DNA of 64,000 nucleotides from Chitinophaga sp. SYP-B3965. Its GTDB lineage: Bacteria; Bacteroidota; Bacteroidia; Chitinophagales; Chitinophagaceae. The notes beneath the pieces are model-generated. The model was not told where the DNA came from. It saw nothing but the letters and a program-made list of their open reading frames with translations, and made no database searches. Position 1 is the first letter of the stretch; each line of letters opens with the position of its first letter. Position numbers and translations under genes: made by a program. The DNA lies in the NCBI RefSeq assembly GCF_009647655.1, contig NZ_WJFD01000001.1:2790001-2854000 (forward strand), in the 5' to 3' direction. Of the stretch, positions 17,592 through 27,268 are shown one piece after another.

Positions 17592-18032
17592 ATGAAGATC
17601 AATGTCAATTCCACTGATTATACCCTGGACGTACCTGACAATACCACCTTACTAGATGCTTTACGAGTCCATTTGAACCTGACTGGCAGCAAATATGGCT
17701 GCGGCGAAGGGGCATGTGGTGCCTGTAAAGTACTGATAGATGGTCATGCGGTGCCTTCATGCATCACATTGGTTGCCAGTGTACAGAACAAAGCCATCCT
17801 TACGATAGAAGGATTGGAAAAGGACGGGAAGCTGCATCCTATGCAACAGGCATTCCTGGATGCGGATGCATTTCAGTGTGCGTATTGCTCATCTGGCATG
17901 ATCATGGCCGCCATTGCGTTGAAGGCGAGAAATCCGAAACCCAGCCGGCAGGAGATCGTAGAAGCTATGCAGGGTAATATTTGCAGGTGCTGTGTGTACC
18001 CGCGCATTATAAATGCTATAACCCATGGATAA
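17592..18032 (+). CDS. [2Fe-2S] subunit of molybdenum hydroxylase, set 1
   Basis: 146 residues, CoxS/IorA type. The N-terminal plant-ferredoxin cluster is at GCGEGACGACKVLIDG with a fourth Cys in PSCITL. The C-terminal helical cluster is at CAYCSSGM and CRCCVYPRI. Both clusters carry electrons from the Mo site. Most homologues have CRCG here, so CRCC is a small deviation. No Tat signal is visible, so it would be exported with its Mo partner, if at all. It overlaps the next gene by 8 bp. Confidence 0.93.
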   Translation: MKINVNSTDYTLDVPDNTTLLDALRVHLNLTGSKYGCGEGACGACKVLIDGHAVPSCITLVASVQNKAILTIEGLEKDGKLHPMQQAFLDADAFQCAYCSSGMIMAAIALKARNPKPSRQEIVEAMQGNICRCCVYPRIINAITHG

Positions 18033-20094
18033 TCCAAACATAACAGCACATACTGTTACCCGCCGGAATTTCTTTAAACTCCTGGGTGGAGGGGTAGCCA
18101 TTATCCTCACCTGGTCCGATCTGTTCGCCACCGGGGAAATAGCAGATGATAAAAGCATCGCCGCCTGGATCCATATCCAGGAAAATGGAAAGATCACTGT
18201 ATTTACAGGAAAGGTAGAGGTAGGACAAAACATCCGTACTTCTCTTGCACAGGTAGTAGCAGAAGAACTTTCCGTACCGGTGAATGATATTGAAATGATC
18301 ATGGGAGATACCATGCTAACGCCCTATGACCGCGGAACATACGGAAGCCTCACTACTCCTACTATGGGGCCTCAGTTGAGAAAAGCAGCAGCATCTTTAA
18401 AAGACGCCCTGGCAGACATGGCAGCAGCTGAATGGAAAACGGATAAACAATCCGTGAAAGTGAAAGATGGCAAAGTAACGGGGGCCGGTCAAACCCTTAG
18501 TTATGGTGAACTGACCAAAGGAAAAAAGATCACCATCCCCCTGAATGATAAAGTAACACTTACACCCGCAGAACAATGGACAGTGGCTGGCACCGCAGTG
18601 CCCAAGATAAACGGGAAGAATTTTGTTTCGGGCAAACATAAATACGTATCAGATATGGCAGTGCCGGGTATGGTGTACGGAAAGATCCTTCGTGCTCCAT
18701 CTTACGGCGCATCACTGGTTACAGCCAATGTTGATAAAGCCAAAGCATCCCCCGGCGTAACAGTTGTACAGGAGAAAAACTTCATAGGCGTCACTGCCCC
18801 TGATCCGCAAACAGCCGCCAATGCAATAGCCAGGATAGATGCACAATGGACCCCATCACCACAACCTTCCAAAGCAAATATTTTCGCTTATCTGAAAGAT
18901 AACGCCCGGCAAAACGATAGCGGCAAAAGCGCTAAAGAAGCTGCTGAAAAAGCATTTGCAGCCTCCACTATCCAGGTGAAACAAAACTTTGAAGTGCAAT
19001 ACATCGCGCACGTTCCTTTGGAGCCGCGCGCTGCAATAGCCATATGGGAAAATGGAGAACTCACTGTATGGACCGGCACACAGCGGCCTTTTGGTGTACA
19101 GGAAGAACTGGCCAGCGCCTTCTCCATACCCAAAGAAAAGATCCGTGTGATCATGCCGGACACTGGTTCTGCCTATGGCGGAAAACATAGCGGAGAAGCC
19201 GCTGTAGAAGCAGCAAAACTGGCCAAGGCTGTAGGCAAACCGGTAAAACTGGTATGGACGCGTGAGGAAGAATTTAAGTGGGCTTACTTACGGCCGGGAG
19301 GACTCGTTGAAGTAGCAGCCAGCGCAAACAAAGACGGATCCATCACTTCCTGGGAATTTCATAATTACAATTCCGGTAATGCTGGAATTGATACACCTTA
19401 TGAAGCGGCCAATACACACATCCAATTCCATCCTTCCAACACACCATTAAAACAAGGCTCCTACCGCGGGCTCGCTGCTACGGCCAATATATTTGCCATT
19501 GAAAGTGTGATGGACGATCTGGCCCGGAAACTAAAACGCGATCCGCTGGAATTCAGGCTGAGTAATTTAAAAGATGAACGCCTGAAGAACGTATTACAAT
19601 CTGCCGCAACAAAATTCGGCTGGAAGAAAGAAAAGAAAGCCGGACATGGTTACGGCATTGCATGCGGATTTGTAAAGAATTCCTACATTGCCACCTGCGT
19701 GGAAGTAATGCATGATAAAGCAACAGAAGAACTCAAAGTAATACGCATCACAGCTGCTTACGATTGTGGTGCGATCGTCAATCCCCTGCACCTGGAAAGT
19801 CAGACCCTCGGCGCCATCCTGCAAGGCCTTGGTGGCGCTTTGTTTGAAGAGATCGACTTCATGGACGGAAAGATCTTAAATGCTTCCCTCTCCAGTTACC
19901 GCGTGCCCAGGTTTACGGACATTCCGCCATTAGATATTGTGCTGATCAACAGGAAAGATCTTCCATCCGCCGGCGCCGGCGAAACACCCATCGTGGCTAT
20001 TGCCCCTGCTATACGCAATGCCATCCTGGATGCTACAGGTATAAAATTGTATACATTGCCCTTGATTCCACAAGGGTTAAAGACTAACTCATAA
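18025..20094 (+). CDS. Molybdopterin-binding subunit of molybdenum hydroxylase, set 1
   Basis: 689 residues, IorB/CoxL-like aldehyde oxidase/xanthine dehydrogenase fold. A Tat motif [12 protein letters not shown] lies at the N-terminus. Mo-cofactor segments include [52 protein letters not shown] and [17 protein letters not shown], where Glu is the expected active-site base. No FAD subunit is encoded, which is typical of the isoquinoline 1-oxidoreductase and aldehyde-oxidase-like periplasmic type that hands electrons to cytochromes. The substrate is unknown. Confidence 0.92.
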   Translation: MDNPNITAHTVTRRNFFKLLGGGVAIILTWSDLFATGEIADDKSIAAWIHIQENGKITVFTGKVEVGQNIRTSLAQVVAEELSVPVNDIEMIMGDTMLTPYDRGTYGSLTTPTMGPQLRKAAASLKDALADMAAAEWKTDKQSVKVKDGKVTGAGQTLSYGELTKGKKITIPLNDKVTLTPAEQWTVAGTAVPKINGKNFVSGKHKYVSDMAVPGMVYGKILRAPSYGASLVTANVDKAKASPGVTVVQEKNFIGVTAPDPQTAANAIARIDAQWTPSPQPSKANIFAYLKDNARQNDSGKSAKEAAEKAFAASTIQVKQNFEVQYIAHVPLEPRAAIAIWENGELTVWTGTQRPFGVQEELASAFSIPKEKIRVIMPDTGSAYGGKHSGEAAVEAAKLAKAVGKPVKLVWTREEEFKWAYLRPGGLVEVAASANKDGSITSWEFHNYNSGNAGIDTPYEAANTHIQFHPSNTPLKQGSYRGLAATANIFAIESVMDDLARKLKRDPLEFRLSNLKDERLKNVLQSAATKFGWKKEKKAGHGYGIACGFVKNSYIATCVEVMHDKATEELKVIRITAAYDCGAIVNPLHLESQTLGAILQGLGGALFEEIDFMDGKILNASLSSYRVPRFTDIPPLDIVLINRKDLPSAGAGETPIVAIAPAIRNAILDATGIKLYTLPLIPQGLKTNS

Positions 20095-20098
20095 AATT

Positions 20099-20551
20099 AT
20101 GGCAACATTTAATTTAACGGTCAACGGAAAAAAGCACCAGGTGGATGTGAGTCCGCAAATGCCTTTGCTATGGGTATTACGTGATGTGATCGGCCTTACC
20201 GGAACTAAGTTTGGTTGCGGCATTGCGCAATGCGGCGCCTGTACCGTACATATCGGAGATGCAGCCGTGAGGTCCTGCGTATATCCTGTAAGTAGTGTGG
20301 GGACGGAAAAGATAGTGACCATTGAAGGCCTGTCTGAAAACGGTGATCATCCTGTACAAAAAGCATGGGAAGAAATAGATGTGCCGCAATGCGGCTATTG
20401 CCAAAGCGGGCAGATCATGGCAGCGGCAGCGCTTTTAAAAAGCACGCCTAACCCAACTGATGAAGATATCAATAACGCGATGACGAATATTTGCCGGTGC
20501 GCCACTTATACCCGCATAAAAAAAGCCATCAAACAGGTTAACGCTTTATAA
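20099..20551 (+). CDS. [2Fe-2S] subunit of molybdenum hydroxylase, set 2
   Basis: 150 residues, IorA type. Clusters: [16 protein letters not shown] with RSCVYP, and CGYCQSGQ with CRCATYTRI. The sequence is clearly diverged from set 1 (GIAQ versus GEGA), so this is an old paralogue rather than a recent copy. It starts 4 bp after the set 1 Mo subunit and is followed 10 bp later by the set 2 Mo subunit. Confidence 0.93.
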   Translation: MATFNLTVNGKKHQVDVSPQMPLLWVLRDVIGLTGTKFGCGIAQCGACTVHIGDAAVRSCVYPVSSVGTEKIVTIEGLSENGDHPVQKAWEEIDVPQCGYCQSGQIMAAAALLKSTPNPTDEDINNAMTNICRCATYTRIKKAIKQVNAL

Positions 20552-20561
20552 AAACTGATGT

Positions 20562-22679
20562 ATGTCCGAACTGGAAAATAAATTAAACAGAAGGAATTTT
20601 CTCCGGATCACTGCATTGACAGGAGGAGGTTTGATCCTTGGATTCAACTCGCTTTCTGCATCTTCCCCGGAGCAGGAACAGTCCTTTGACCTGAATGCTT
20701 TTATAAAGATCGATGCCAAAGGGAAAGTTACCATCATGAGCCCCAATCCGGAAATCGGCCAGGGTGTTAAAACATCCCTCCCTATACTGATTGCGGAAGA
20801 ACTGGATGTGGACTGGAAGAACGTGCAAATACAACAGGCCGGTCTGGATACAGTTAAATATAAAAGACAGATAGCCGGAGGAAGCGGATCTGTACGTGCA
20901 AGCTGGGATTCTTTCCGGCAGGTAGGCGCCACAGCCAGGCAAATGCTCATCAGTGCTGCAGCAGCAACCTGGGCAGTTCCTGCAGCAGAATGTACTACAG
21001 AGAATGGTATGGTACTGCATAGTGGAAAAAAGATCAGCTACGGTGAACTGGTGGAAAAGGCATCCAAACTGGAAGTGCCCAAAGATGTAAAAGTAAAACC
21101 AAAAGAAACATTCAAACTCATCGGGCAGCGCATAAAGAATGTAGACAATCATGCCATCGTTACGGGTCAATATAAATACGGTATTGATACCAAACGGGAA
21201 GGCATGTTGTATGCTACCATTATCAGGCCGCCCGCATTTGGCATGACACTCACTTCTTTCGACGATACAGAAGCAAAGAAAGCACCCGGTGTTAAACAGG
21301 TGCTTCGCTTTGAAAATAAAATAGCTGTACTGGGACGTACCACCTGGGAAGTAATGCAGGGTGCTAAAAAAGTGAAAGCCCAATGGAAAGAAGAAGGCCC
21401 ATTGGAAAGCACTGCTGATTACATCAAAAACCTGCATGCCCTCCTGGCCACAAGCCCGGTAGATAAACCCAGGAGAAAAGACGGTGATATAACCGCTGCT
21501 TTCTCCGGTGCAGCCAAAGTAGTGGAAGTGAATTTTGATGCGCCCTTCCTGGCACACAATACTATGGAGCCCATGAACTTCTTTGCGCATGTGAAAGCAG
21601 ACAGCGCTGAATTATATGGCCCCATACAAACACCGGAACGTGCAAGATCACGCGTAGCAGAAATACTGAATATCCCACAGGATAAAGTATCGGTGATGAT
21701 GACGCGTATGGGTGGTGGTTTTGGAAGAAGACTGATGACTGATTTTGTGGAAGAAGCAGCCATGGTATCCAAACTGGCCGGTAACCTTCCGGTAAATGTG
21801 ATCTGGTCCAGAGAACATGATATGGGCGGTGGTTATTACCGGCCGATGTACAGTTATAAATACAGAGCTGCCGTTGATAAAGATAACAAGCTGATAGCCT
21901 GGCATCATTATTCTGCAGGTGTGGGTGGTTCTGCCAGTCCCGATAGCTTTCCTGCAGGAGCTGTTCCCAATCTGCAGGTAGATACCCATGTATATAAATC
22001 ACCTGTAACCACAGCGCCATGGAGAGGCCCTACCCATAACTTCATTGCATTTTCTGAGCAATCCTTTATGGACCAGATTGCGCATGATATGGGGAAAGAC
22101 CCTGTAACATTACGCCTGGAACTCTTAGAGCTGGCCAAAAGCAGCCCTGTTGGCAAAGTGAATTATGAACCGGACCGTTTTGCAGCCGTGATAAAAAAAG
22201 CAGCAGAAATAGGTGGATGGGGAAAATCCAAAGGGGCCAATATCTTTCTTGGTTTTGCAGCGCATTTCTCTTTTGAAAGTTATGTAGCACAGGTGGCGGA
22301 AGTAGAGAAACTGGCAGATGGGAAAGTGAAACTCAAAAAAGTGTATTGCGTGGTGGATTGCGGAACAGTGGTGAACCAGAGTGGTGCGGAAACGCAGGTG
22401 GAAGGAAGTATCATTGATGGCATAGGCCATGCTATGTTTGCTGAGATCACCCTCACAAAAGGCAAACCGGATCAAACCAATTTTTCTACTTACCGGATGA
22501 TCCGCTTAAACGAAATACCTGAAATAGAAATACATTTTTCCAAAAGCAATGTTGCACCTACCGGTCTTGGTGAACCAGCCTTACCGCCAGCCGGAGCCGC
22601 ATTGGCGAATGCCGTTTATGCTGCCACAGGCGTGCGGCTAACCAGTCAGCCTTTTATTAAAAGTGATCTCTTCGCATGA
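20562..22679 (+). CDS. Molybdopterin-binding subunit of molybdenum hydroxylase, set 2
   Basis: 705 residues, IorB type. Tat motif NRRNFLRITALTGGG, then NPEIGQGVKTSLPILIAEEL, AGGSGSVRASWDSFRQVG, MGGGFGRRLMTDFVEEAAMV, WRGPTHNFIAFSEQSFMD and the GLGEPALPPAGAALANA active-site Glu motif. The AGGSGSVR insertion, absent from set 1, marks this as the isoquinoline-oxidoreductase-like class. Exported, membrane-side oxidation of an aldehyde or N-heterocycle is likely. The substrate is not deducible. The stop overlaps the desulfurase ATG by 4 bp. Confidence 0.93.
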   Translation: MSELENKLNRRNFLRITALTGGGLILGFNSLSASSPEQEQSFDLNAFIKIDAKGKVTIMSPNPEIGQGVKTSLPILIAEELDVDWKNVQIQQAGLDTVKYKRQIAGGSGSVRASWDSFRQVGATARQMLISAAAATWAVPAAECTTENGMVLHSGKKISYGELVEKASKLEVPKDVKVKPKETFKLIGQRIKNVDNHAIVTGQYKYGIDTKREGMLYATIIRPPAFGMTLTSFDDTEAKKAPGVKQVLRFENKIAVLGRTTWEVMQGAKKVKAQWKEEGPLESTADYIKNLHALLATSPVDKPRRKDGDITAAFSGAAKVVEVNFDAPFLAHNTMEPMNFFAHVKADSAELYGPIQTPERARSRVAEILNIPQDKVSVMMTRMGGGFGRRLMTDFVEEAAMVSKLAGNLPVNVIWSREHDMGGGYYRPMYSYKYRAAVDKDNKLIAWHHYSAGVGGSASPDSFPAGAVPNLQVDTHVYKSPVTTAPWRGPTHNFIAFSEQSFMDQIAHDMGKDPVTLRLELLELAKSSPVGKVNYEPDRFAAVIKKAAEIGGWGKSKGANIFLGFAAHFSFESYVAQVAEVEKLADGKVKLKKVYCVVDCGTVVNQSGAETQVEGSIIDGIGHAMFAEITLTKGKPDQTNFSTYRMIRLNEIPEIEIHFSKSNVAPTGLGEPALPPAGAALANAVYAATGVRLTSQPFIKSDLFA

Positions 22680-23812
22680 TAGCAGAGCCATTATATCTTG
22701 ATCATTGCGCCACCACCCCCTGCGATCCGCGGGTGGTGGAAGACATGTTGCCGTATTTTACACAGCATTACGGAAACACGGCCAGCAGGGATCATGGGTT
22801 TGGCTGGCTGGCTAAAGAGGCTACAGAACTAGCCAGGGAGCAGGTGGCCCATTTAATACAGGCCAATCCTAAACAGATCATTTTTACATCCGGCGCAACA
22901 GAAGCCATCAACTTAGCACTCAAAGGACTTGTGGAAGCGAATGCTTCCAAAGGCAAACATATCATTACTGCCAGAACAGAACATACTGCTGTGCTGGATA
23001 CCTGTGCCTACCTGGAAGAGAAAGGATGTTCAGTCACTTACCTCCAAACAGATCCGCAGGGCATGATCTCCCTGGAAGAGCTGGAGCAGGCCATTGGCAA
23101 AGAGACCATCTGTATTGCTTTGATGTATGCCAACAATGAAACCGGCGTGATACATCCTGTTAAAGAAATAGGTGCTATTGCAAAAAAGTATGGCATCTCT
23201 TTTATGTGTGATGCAACACAGGCTGTTGGCAAGATCCCGGTAAATGTGAGCGAAACCCATATAGACCTGATGCCTTTTTCTGCACATAAGTTATATGGCC
23301 CTAAGGGTGTGGGAGCATTATATATACGCAATAATAAAAACATCCTGCAGCAATTACATGGCGGTGCACACGAAAGAGGTAATCGCAGCGGTACATTGAA
23401 TACCCCCGGCATTGTAGGTTTTGGGAAAGCCGCTGAGATCTGCAGCAGGGAAATGTTCATAGAAGAATTGGAAACGCTGAGGGATAAAATGGAAAGTGAA
23501 CTACTGGAACAACTTCCTGGTTCATCCATCAATGGCAACAGCAACAGGTTGCCACATGTAAGTAATATCCTGTTTCCAGGTGTGGATAGTGAGCAATTAT
23601 TGCTCACGGTATCCCAACACCTGGCCCTGAGCCGGGGAAGTGCCTGCAGTGGCCTCGTGCAACAACCTTCGCATGTGCTGCTGGCTATGGGATTAACGGA
23701 GGAAGATGCAAGAAATTCCATCCGCATCAGTTTAGGACGGTTCACCACAGAAAAGGACATCATTTTTGCAGTAGCGCTATTAAGTGAAGCAGTGTTAAGA
23801 GTGGTTATATGA
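22676..23812 (+). CDS. Cysteine desulfurase (NifS/IscS family), probably for Mo-cofactor sulfuration
   Basis: 378 residues. Class V aminotransferase fold with DHCATTPCDPRVV, the PLP-region ATEAINLALKG, PLP Lys in SAHKLYGPKG and the catalytic Cys loop SRGSACSGLV. It takes sulfur from cysteine as a persulfide. Placement between the Mo subunits and XdhC, with 4-bp overlaps on both sides, suggests it supplies the terminal sulfido ligand of the cofactor, as NifS4 does for XdhC in Rhodobacter. It is a dedicated copy, since no Fe-S scaffold gene is nearby. Confidence 0.9.
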   Translation: MIAEPLYLDHCATTPCDPRVVEDMLPYFTQHYGNTASRDHGFGWLAKEATELAREQVAHLIQANPKQIIFTSGATEAINLALKGLVEANASKGKHIITARTEHTAVLDTCAYLEEKGCSVTYLQTDPQGMISLEELEQAIGKETICIALMYANNETGVIHPVKEIGAIAKKYGISFMCDATQAVGKIPVNVSETHIDLMPFSAHKLYGPKGVGALYIRNNKNILQQLHGGAHERGNRSGTLNTPGIVGFGKAAEICSREMFIEELETLRDKMESELLEQLPGSSINGNSNRLPHVSNILFPGVDSEQLLLTVSQHLALSRGSACSGLVQQPSHVLLAMGLTEEDARNSIRISLGRFTTEKDIIFAVALLSEAVLRVVI

Positions 23813-24903
23813 AAGAGATAAAACAGATCATACATGCCTTTGAGCTGGCTCGTGCGAACCAACAAAAAGCAGCACTGGCAACAGTAGTGCATGTGGAAGG
23901 TTCCTCCTACAGAGGACCCGGTGCGCGGATGCTGATCACAGAAGATGGTAAACTCACCGGCGCCATCAGCGGAGGATGCCTGGAAGGAGATGCATTACGC
24001 AAAGCACTGATGGTGATGATGCAGGGAAAACCTTTGCTCACCACGTACGATACTTCTGATGAAGAAGATGCCGTGATAGGTGTGGGATTGGGCTGTAACG
24101 GAATTATCCGGGTTTTGATAGAACCTATTGTACCCGAAGATGAAATAAATCCTATTGTACTCCTGCAACAAATTGTACAAAAAAGGGAGGCAGCTGTATT
24201 GGTTACTTATTTTTCGCTGCAGAACAAATGGCATGAACAACAGGGCACCCGCTTGTTGCTAAGGGGAAATGAAGCAGTTAGTGTATTAGAAAAAAAAGAA
24301 TCCCTTTTCATTGAATATCCTGATCAGTCCATCTCTGCCTTCTTCGAATACATTGCCCCTCCCCTCGCATTAATAGTAGCAGGTGCAGGTAATGATGTAT
24401 TCCCATTAGTACAGATAGGCGAAGTTTTAGGTTGGGACCTCACTTTAATAGACGGCCGCCCCAACTACGCCAGCACCCAGCGTTTCCCGGATTGCAGACT
24501 GATCATTGCAGCGCCGGAAAAAGCCTTGCAGAACCTCGTCATAGATGAGCAGACAGCCGTTTTGCTGATGACCCATAATTACAACTACGATAAAGCCCTG
24601 TTAAAAGCATTGATAGATCTGCCCGTTAATTATATCGGCATGCTGGGCCCGAGAAAGAAACTCAGCAGGATGCTCACCGAGTTTGAAGAGACAGGAATAA
24701 AGGTAACAGAGGAACAATTATCCCGCATTTACAGCCCCGTAGGGCTGGACATCGGGGCAGAAACAGCAGAAGAGATCGCACTGGCCATTACTGCCGAAAT
24801 AAAGGCTGTATTTGCAGGAAGGACCGCTGTTTACCTGCGCAGCTTCACTGGTAAAATGCACGACAGGAAAACCGAGATCATCACTTATGAAGGAACTAAG
24901 TAA
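23809..24903 (+). CDS. xdhC: XdhC/CoxI-family molybdenum cofactor chaperone
   Basis: 364 residues. N-terminal XdhC_CoxI domain (GSSYRGPGARMLITEDGKLTG, ISGGCLEGDA) and C-terminal Rossmann-like XdhC_C domain (ALIVAGAGNDVFPLV, IGMLGPRKK, SPVGLDIGAETAEEIALAI). It binds Mo cofactor and protects it during sulfuration before insertion into the hydroxylase. It overlaps the desulfurase start by 4 bp and the MocA gene by 17 bp. Confidence 0.93.
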   Translation: MKEIKQIIHAFELARANQQKAALATVVHVEGSSYRGPGARMLITEDGKLTGAISGGCLEGDALRKALMVMMQGKPLLTTYDTSDEEDAVIGVGLGCNGIIRVLIEPIVPEDEINPIVLLQQIVQKREAAVLVTYFSLQNKWHEQQGTRLLLRGNEAVSVLEKKESLFIEYPDQSISAFFEYIAPPLALIVAGAGNDVFPLVQIGEVLGWDLTLIDGRPNYASTQRFPDCRLIIAAPEKALQNLVIDEQTAVLLMTHNYNYDKALLKALIDLPVNYIGMLGPRKKLSRMLTEFEETGIKVTEEQLSRIYSPVGLDIGAETAEEIALAITAEIKAVFAGRTAVYLRSFTGKMHDRKTEIITYEGTK

Positions 24904-25498
24904 ATATGGCATCGTTATCCTTGCAGCCGGAACCTCCCGCCGGTTAGGCATTCCCAAACAATTGCTGCAATACAAAGGAGATTCCCTCCTGAACAATGCC
25001 ATTAAAACCGCCATCCAGGTAAAAGCCACTGCTATAGTAGCAGTGCTGGGCGCCGAAGCAGAGATCTTACAAAAAGGAATAAAGATAGCCACCGTATGGA
25101 ACCCGCAATTCCAGGAAGGAATGGCATCCAGCATCCGGAGCGGCGTACAGTATATGATGGATTTTGAAATACCCATCGATCATATTATCCTCATGGTCTG
25201 CGATCAACCACATGTGGATACAGCACATCTCCTGGCGCTGATAAAGGAACAGCAGGAAACAGGTGCTAAAATTGTAGCCAGCTTTTATGAGGATAGAAAA
25301 GGAGTGCCCGCTTTATTTGATCAAACGCTTTTCCCGGAACTGTTATCACTCACCGGCGACATGGGCGCAAGGGGCATCATTGAAAAACATGAGGCAGATA
25401 CTGCCATAGTTCCCTTTCCCCCCGGCGCCATTGACATTGATACGGATGAAGCTTACCAGTTATTAATTACTGCAACGCCTGATAGGTCAGTACCCTGA
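24887..25498 (+). CDS. mocA: Molybdenum cofactor cytidylyltransferase-like NTP transferase
   Basis: 203 residues. MobA-like fold: ILAAGTSRRLGIPKQLL (nucleotide loop), GAEAEIL, the metal site in LMVCDQPHVDT, and LTGDMGARGII. It would attach CMP to molybdopterin, giving the dinucleotide cofactor used by IorB/CoxL-type enzymes. The ATG at 24887 is chosen because the conserved motif begins ten residues later; the longer frame (from 24812) reads through XdhC. It overlaps xdhC by 17 bp and converges with the next gene over 32 bp. Confidence 0.88.
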   Translation: MKELSKYGIVILAAGTSRRLGIPKQLLQYKGDSLLNNAIKTAIQVKATAIVAVLGAEAEILQKGIKIATVWNPQFQEGMASSIRSGVQYMMDFEIPIDHIILMVCDQPHVDTAHLLALIKEQQETGAKIVASFYEDRKGVPALFDQTLFPELLSLTGDMGARGIIEKHEADTAIVPFPPGAIDIDTDEAYQLLITATPDRSVP

Positions 25499-26729
25499 AC
25501 TTCCGCACAAAATCCCCGTAGTACGCATAAGGAGATACATTCGTAAACACCAGTAAGATCAGCTTCTCTGTAGGATCGATGGTATGTTCTGAACAATAAG
25601 CACCGCCCCATGTAAGCGAACCCGGTGACGCCTGATCGCCATATCTTGTGCTATCTGTGATGATCTGAAATCCTAATCCAAACTTATCATTCCTGTCCCA
25701 CACATTACTTTCCCCTATCTGGTTACGTGCCATCAGATCCACTGTTTTTCGGGAGAGCAATCGCACATTATTGAACGAACCGCCATTCAGTATCAGCTGG
25801 CAAACCTTGGCGTAATCTGTTGCAGTGCTTACTAATCCTGCGCCACCCAGGTGCAGCGTTTGTTTACCGGCAATCGGGAATGTTCTGTTAGAGATGTCTG
25901 AATGAAGTGTCAACGGGTCTTCCAGTCTTGATTTGGCATATAATTCTACCAGGCGGTTCGCTTTGGATGGCGGCAGGTAGAAATAGGTATCATGCATGCC
26001 CAATGGTTTAAAGATGCGCTCCATGAAAAAGTCACTGAGGCTTTTCCCGGAGATCACTTCTACGATCCTTCCGGCAACATCTGTATTGTAACCATAGGTG
26101 AATTGTGCGCCGGGATCATGCACCAGCGGGCGTTGCGCCACCTTCTTCACCAGTTCTGTGGTAGTAACAGCATCCAGTGAGCTAAGCCCTATCATCGTTT
26201 TGCCATTCAGCAGGCTGTCCATCGGATGTTCATAAGGGATCCCGGCGGAATGAGAAAGTAAATGCCGGATGGTAGGCCGGGTTTTAGGCCTGCGGGTTTC
26301 CACTTTTCCGGTTGCTTTATCATAACTCACCAATACCTGTACATCCCTGAATTCAGGCAGGTATTTGTAAATAGGGTCGTCCAGGAACAGGCGGCCTTCT
26401 TCATATAACATCAGTACAGCAATGGTAGTGATCAATTTGGTCTGGGAGGCGATCCGGAAGATGTCCGTAGTCTGTGCCGGTGTATGTTTTTCCAGGTTGC
26501 TGAAACCATATGCCTTATTGTGCACGATCTGGCCATTCCTGGCTATGAAGGTCACGGCATTGGGCGCCAGCCCCTGTTTGATGGCAGCATTGAAAAAACT
26601 GTCTATACGGGCGAGCCTTTCTGCACTGAAACCTGCAGCGGCTGCATTAGCTGCTGGTTTGAACTGCTGCTGTGCAAAAGCGGATGATAGGATGCAAAGG
26701 AACAGGAATAACGTGGAGGTCTTTTTCAT
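25467..26729 (-). CDS. Serine hydrolase, beta-lactamase / PBP4-like
   Basis: 420 residues from the ATG at 26729; the upstream extension (to 26846) is rejected because a signal peptide begins at that Met (MKKTSTLFLFLCILSSAFA). Class C beta-lactamase fold: S95-x-x-K98 in RIASQTKLI, Tyr-x-Asn in FTYGYNTD, and the late LTWGGAYCSEH segment. Members are esterases, D-aminopeptidases or transpeptidase-like and are exported. The substrate is unknown. The 3' end overlaps the end of mocA on the other strand by 32 bp. Confidence 0.9.
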   Translation of the reverse strand: MKKTSTLFLFLCILSSAFAQQQFKPAANAAAAGFSAERLARIDSFFNAAIKQGLAPNAVTFIARNGQIVHNKAYGFSNLEKHTPAQTTDIFRIASQTKLITTIAVLMLYEEGRLFLDDPIYKYLPEFRDVQVLVSYDKATGKVETRRPKTRPTIRHLLSHSAGIPYEHPMDSLLNGKTMIGLSSLDAVTTTELVKKVAQRPLVHDPGAQFTYGYNTDVAGRIVEVISGKSLSDFFMERIFKPLGMHDTYFYLPPSKANRLVELYAKSRLEDPLTLHSDISNRTFPIAGKQTLHLGGAGLVSTATDYAKVCQLILNGGSFNNVRLLSRKTVDLMARNQIGESNVWDRNDKFGLGFQIITDSTRYGDQASPGSLTWGGAYCSEHTIDPTEKLILLVFTNVSPYAYYGDFVRKFRVLTYQALQ

Positions 26730-26801
26730 AATAGAAAAATACGGGGTAATCCGCAGAAAGTGAAATGGTTCCCAAAAATGATGTAATTTTAAAAAGAAGC
26801 C

Positions 26802-26974
26802 CGGAGGTGTGAACTCCAGGCTCCGAACCTTAGTGAAAAGAATCAATAAGGTTCTTCAGTTTTGTAATCAAACTTACGATCCTGGAAAGGCCATCCAGCA
26901 AAACCTTAAACCTGGATGGTCTTTTTCTCTTTCTGATCATTTTACTTTAATTGAACTGGTATGTGACAGTTCAA
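26802..26974 (+). ncRNA. Candidate structured RNA in a gene-free stretch
   Basis: The 539 bp from 26730 to 27268 hold no credible gene. On the + strand four hairpins follow each other: CGGAG/CTCCG near 26802-26825; GAACCTTA/TAAGGTTC (26825-26854); GGCCATCCAG/CTGGATGGTC (26889-26921, ten pairs, then TTTTT); and TTGAACTG/CAGTTCAA (26951-26974). The third ends like a terminator, yet no + strand gene precedes it within 1.3 kb, which suggests a short RNA. No RNA family is recognised. The remaining stretch shows only a short AAAATCA palindrome near 27100. Confidence 0.3.
26889..26926 (+). terminator. Orphan terminator-like hairpin
   Basis: Ten-base-pair stem with one G-T pair (GGCCATCCAG and CTGGATGGTC), loop of 13, followed by five T. 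Confidence 0.55.
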
Positions 26975-27210
26975 AAACTTACAGTCTAATGCCTCTCCAA
27001 ATCAAATATGAGGGAAAGAAACGAACCCACAAAAAACACCCTGACAGCCACATTTTCATATTGAGAACCCCATAATCAAACCCGCCATGGCACTGGTCAA
27101 AAATCATTGATTTTGATGAAAAAAAGTTGGAGTTCATTCAGCGCAGGGAGTGATCAGTTACAGTAATTAAGAAATTTTTGCATGAATGTTTTCATCATAT
27201 CCACTAAATG

Positions 27211-27249
27211 AAAAAGGAGAAACGCGGTTACCCACATTTCTCCTTTTTT
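27211..27249 (-). terminator. Terminator of the yggS-tlpA operon
   Basis: AAAAAGGAGAAA and TTTCTCCTTTTT, 14-base loop; T run on the minus strand. It lies 20 bases past the tlpA-type stop. Confidence 0.7.
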
Positions 27250-27268
27250 ATTTTATACGCCGTTAAAG

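Noticed and set aside
20583..21590. 335-codon open frame antisense to the second Mo subunit
   Set aside because: Cys-rich, no motif, lies entirely within a well-supported gene.
24812..24886. Upstream extension of the MocA frame
   Set aside because: It reads through the end of xdhC; the conserved NTP-transferase motif begins just after the ATG at 24887.
26809..27075. 88-codon frame in the gene-free stretch
   Set aside because: It has no recognisable motif, starts inside the upstream hydrolase's rejected extension, and its sequence overlaps the hairpins that better explain the region.
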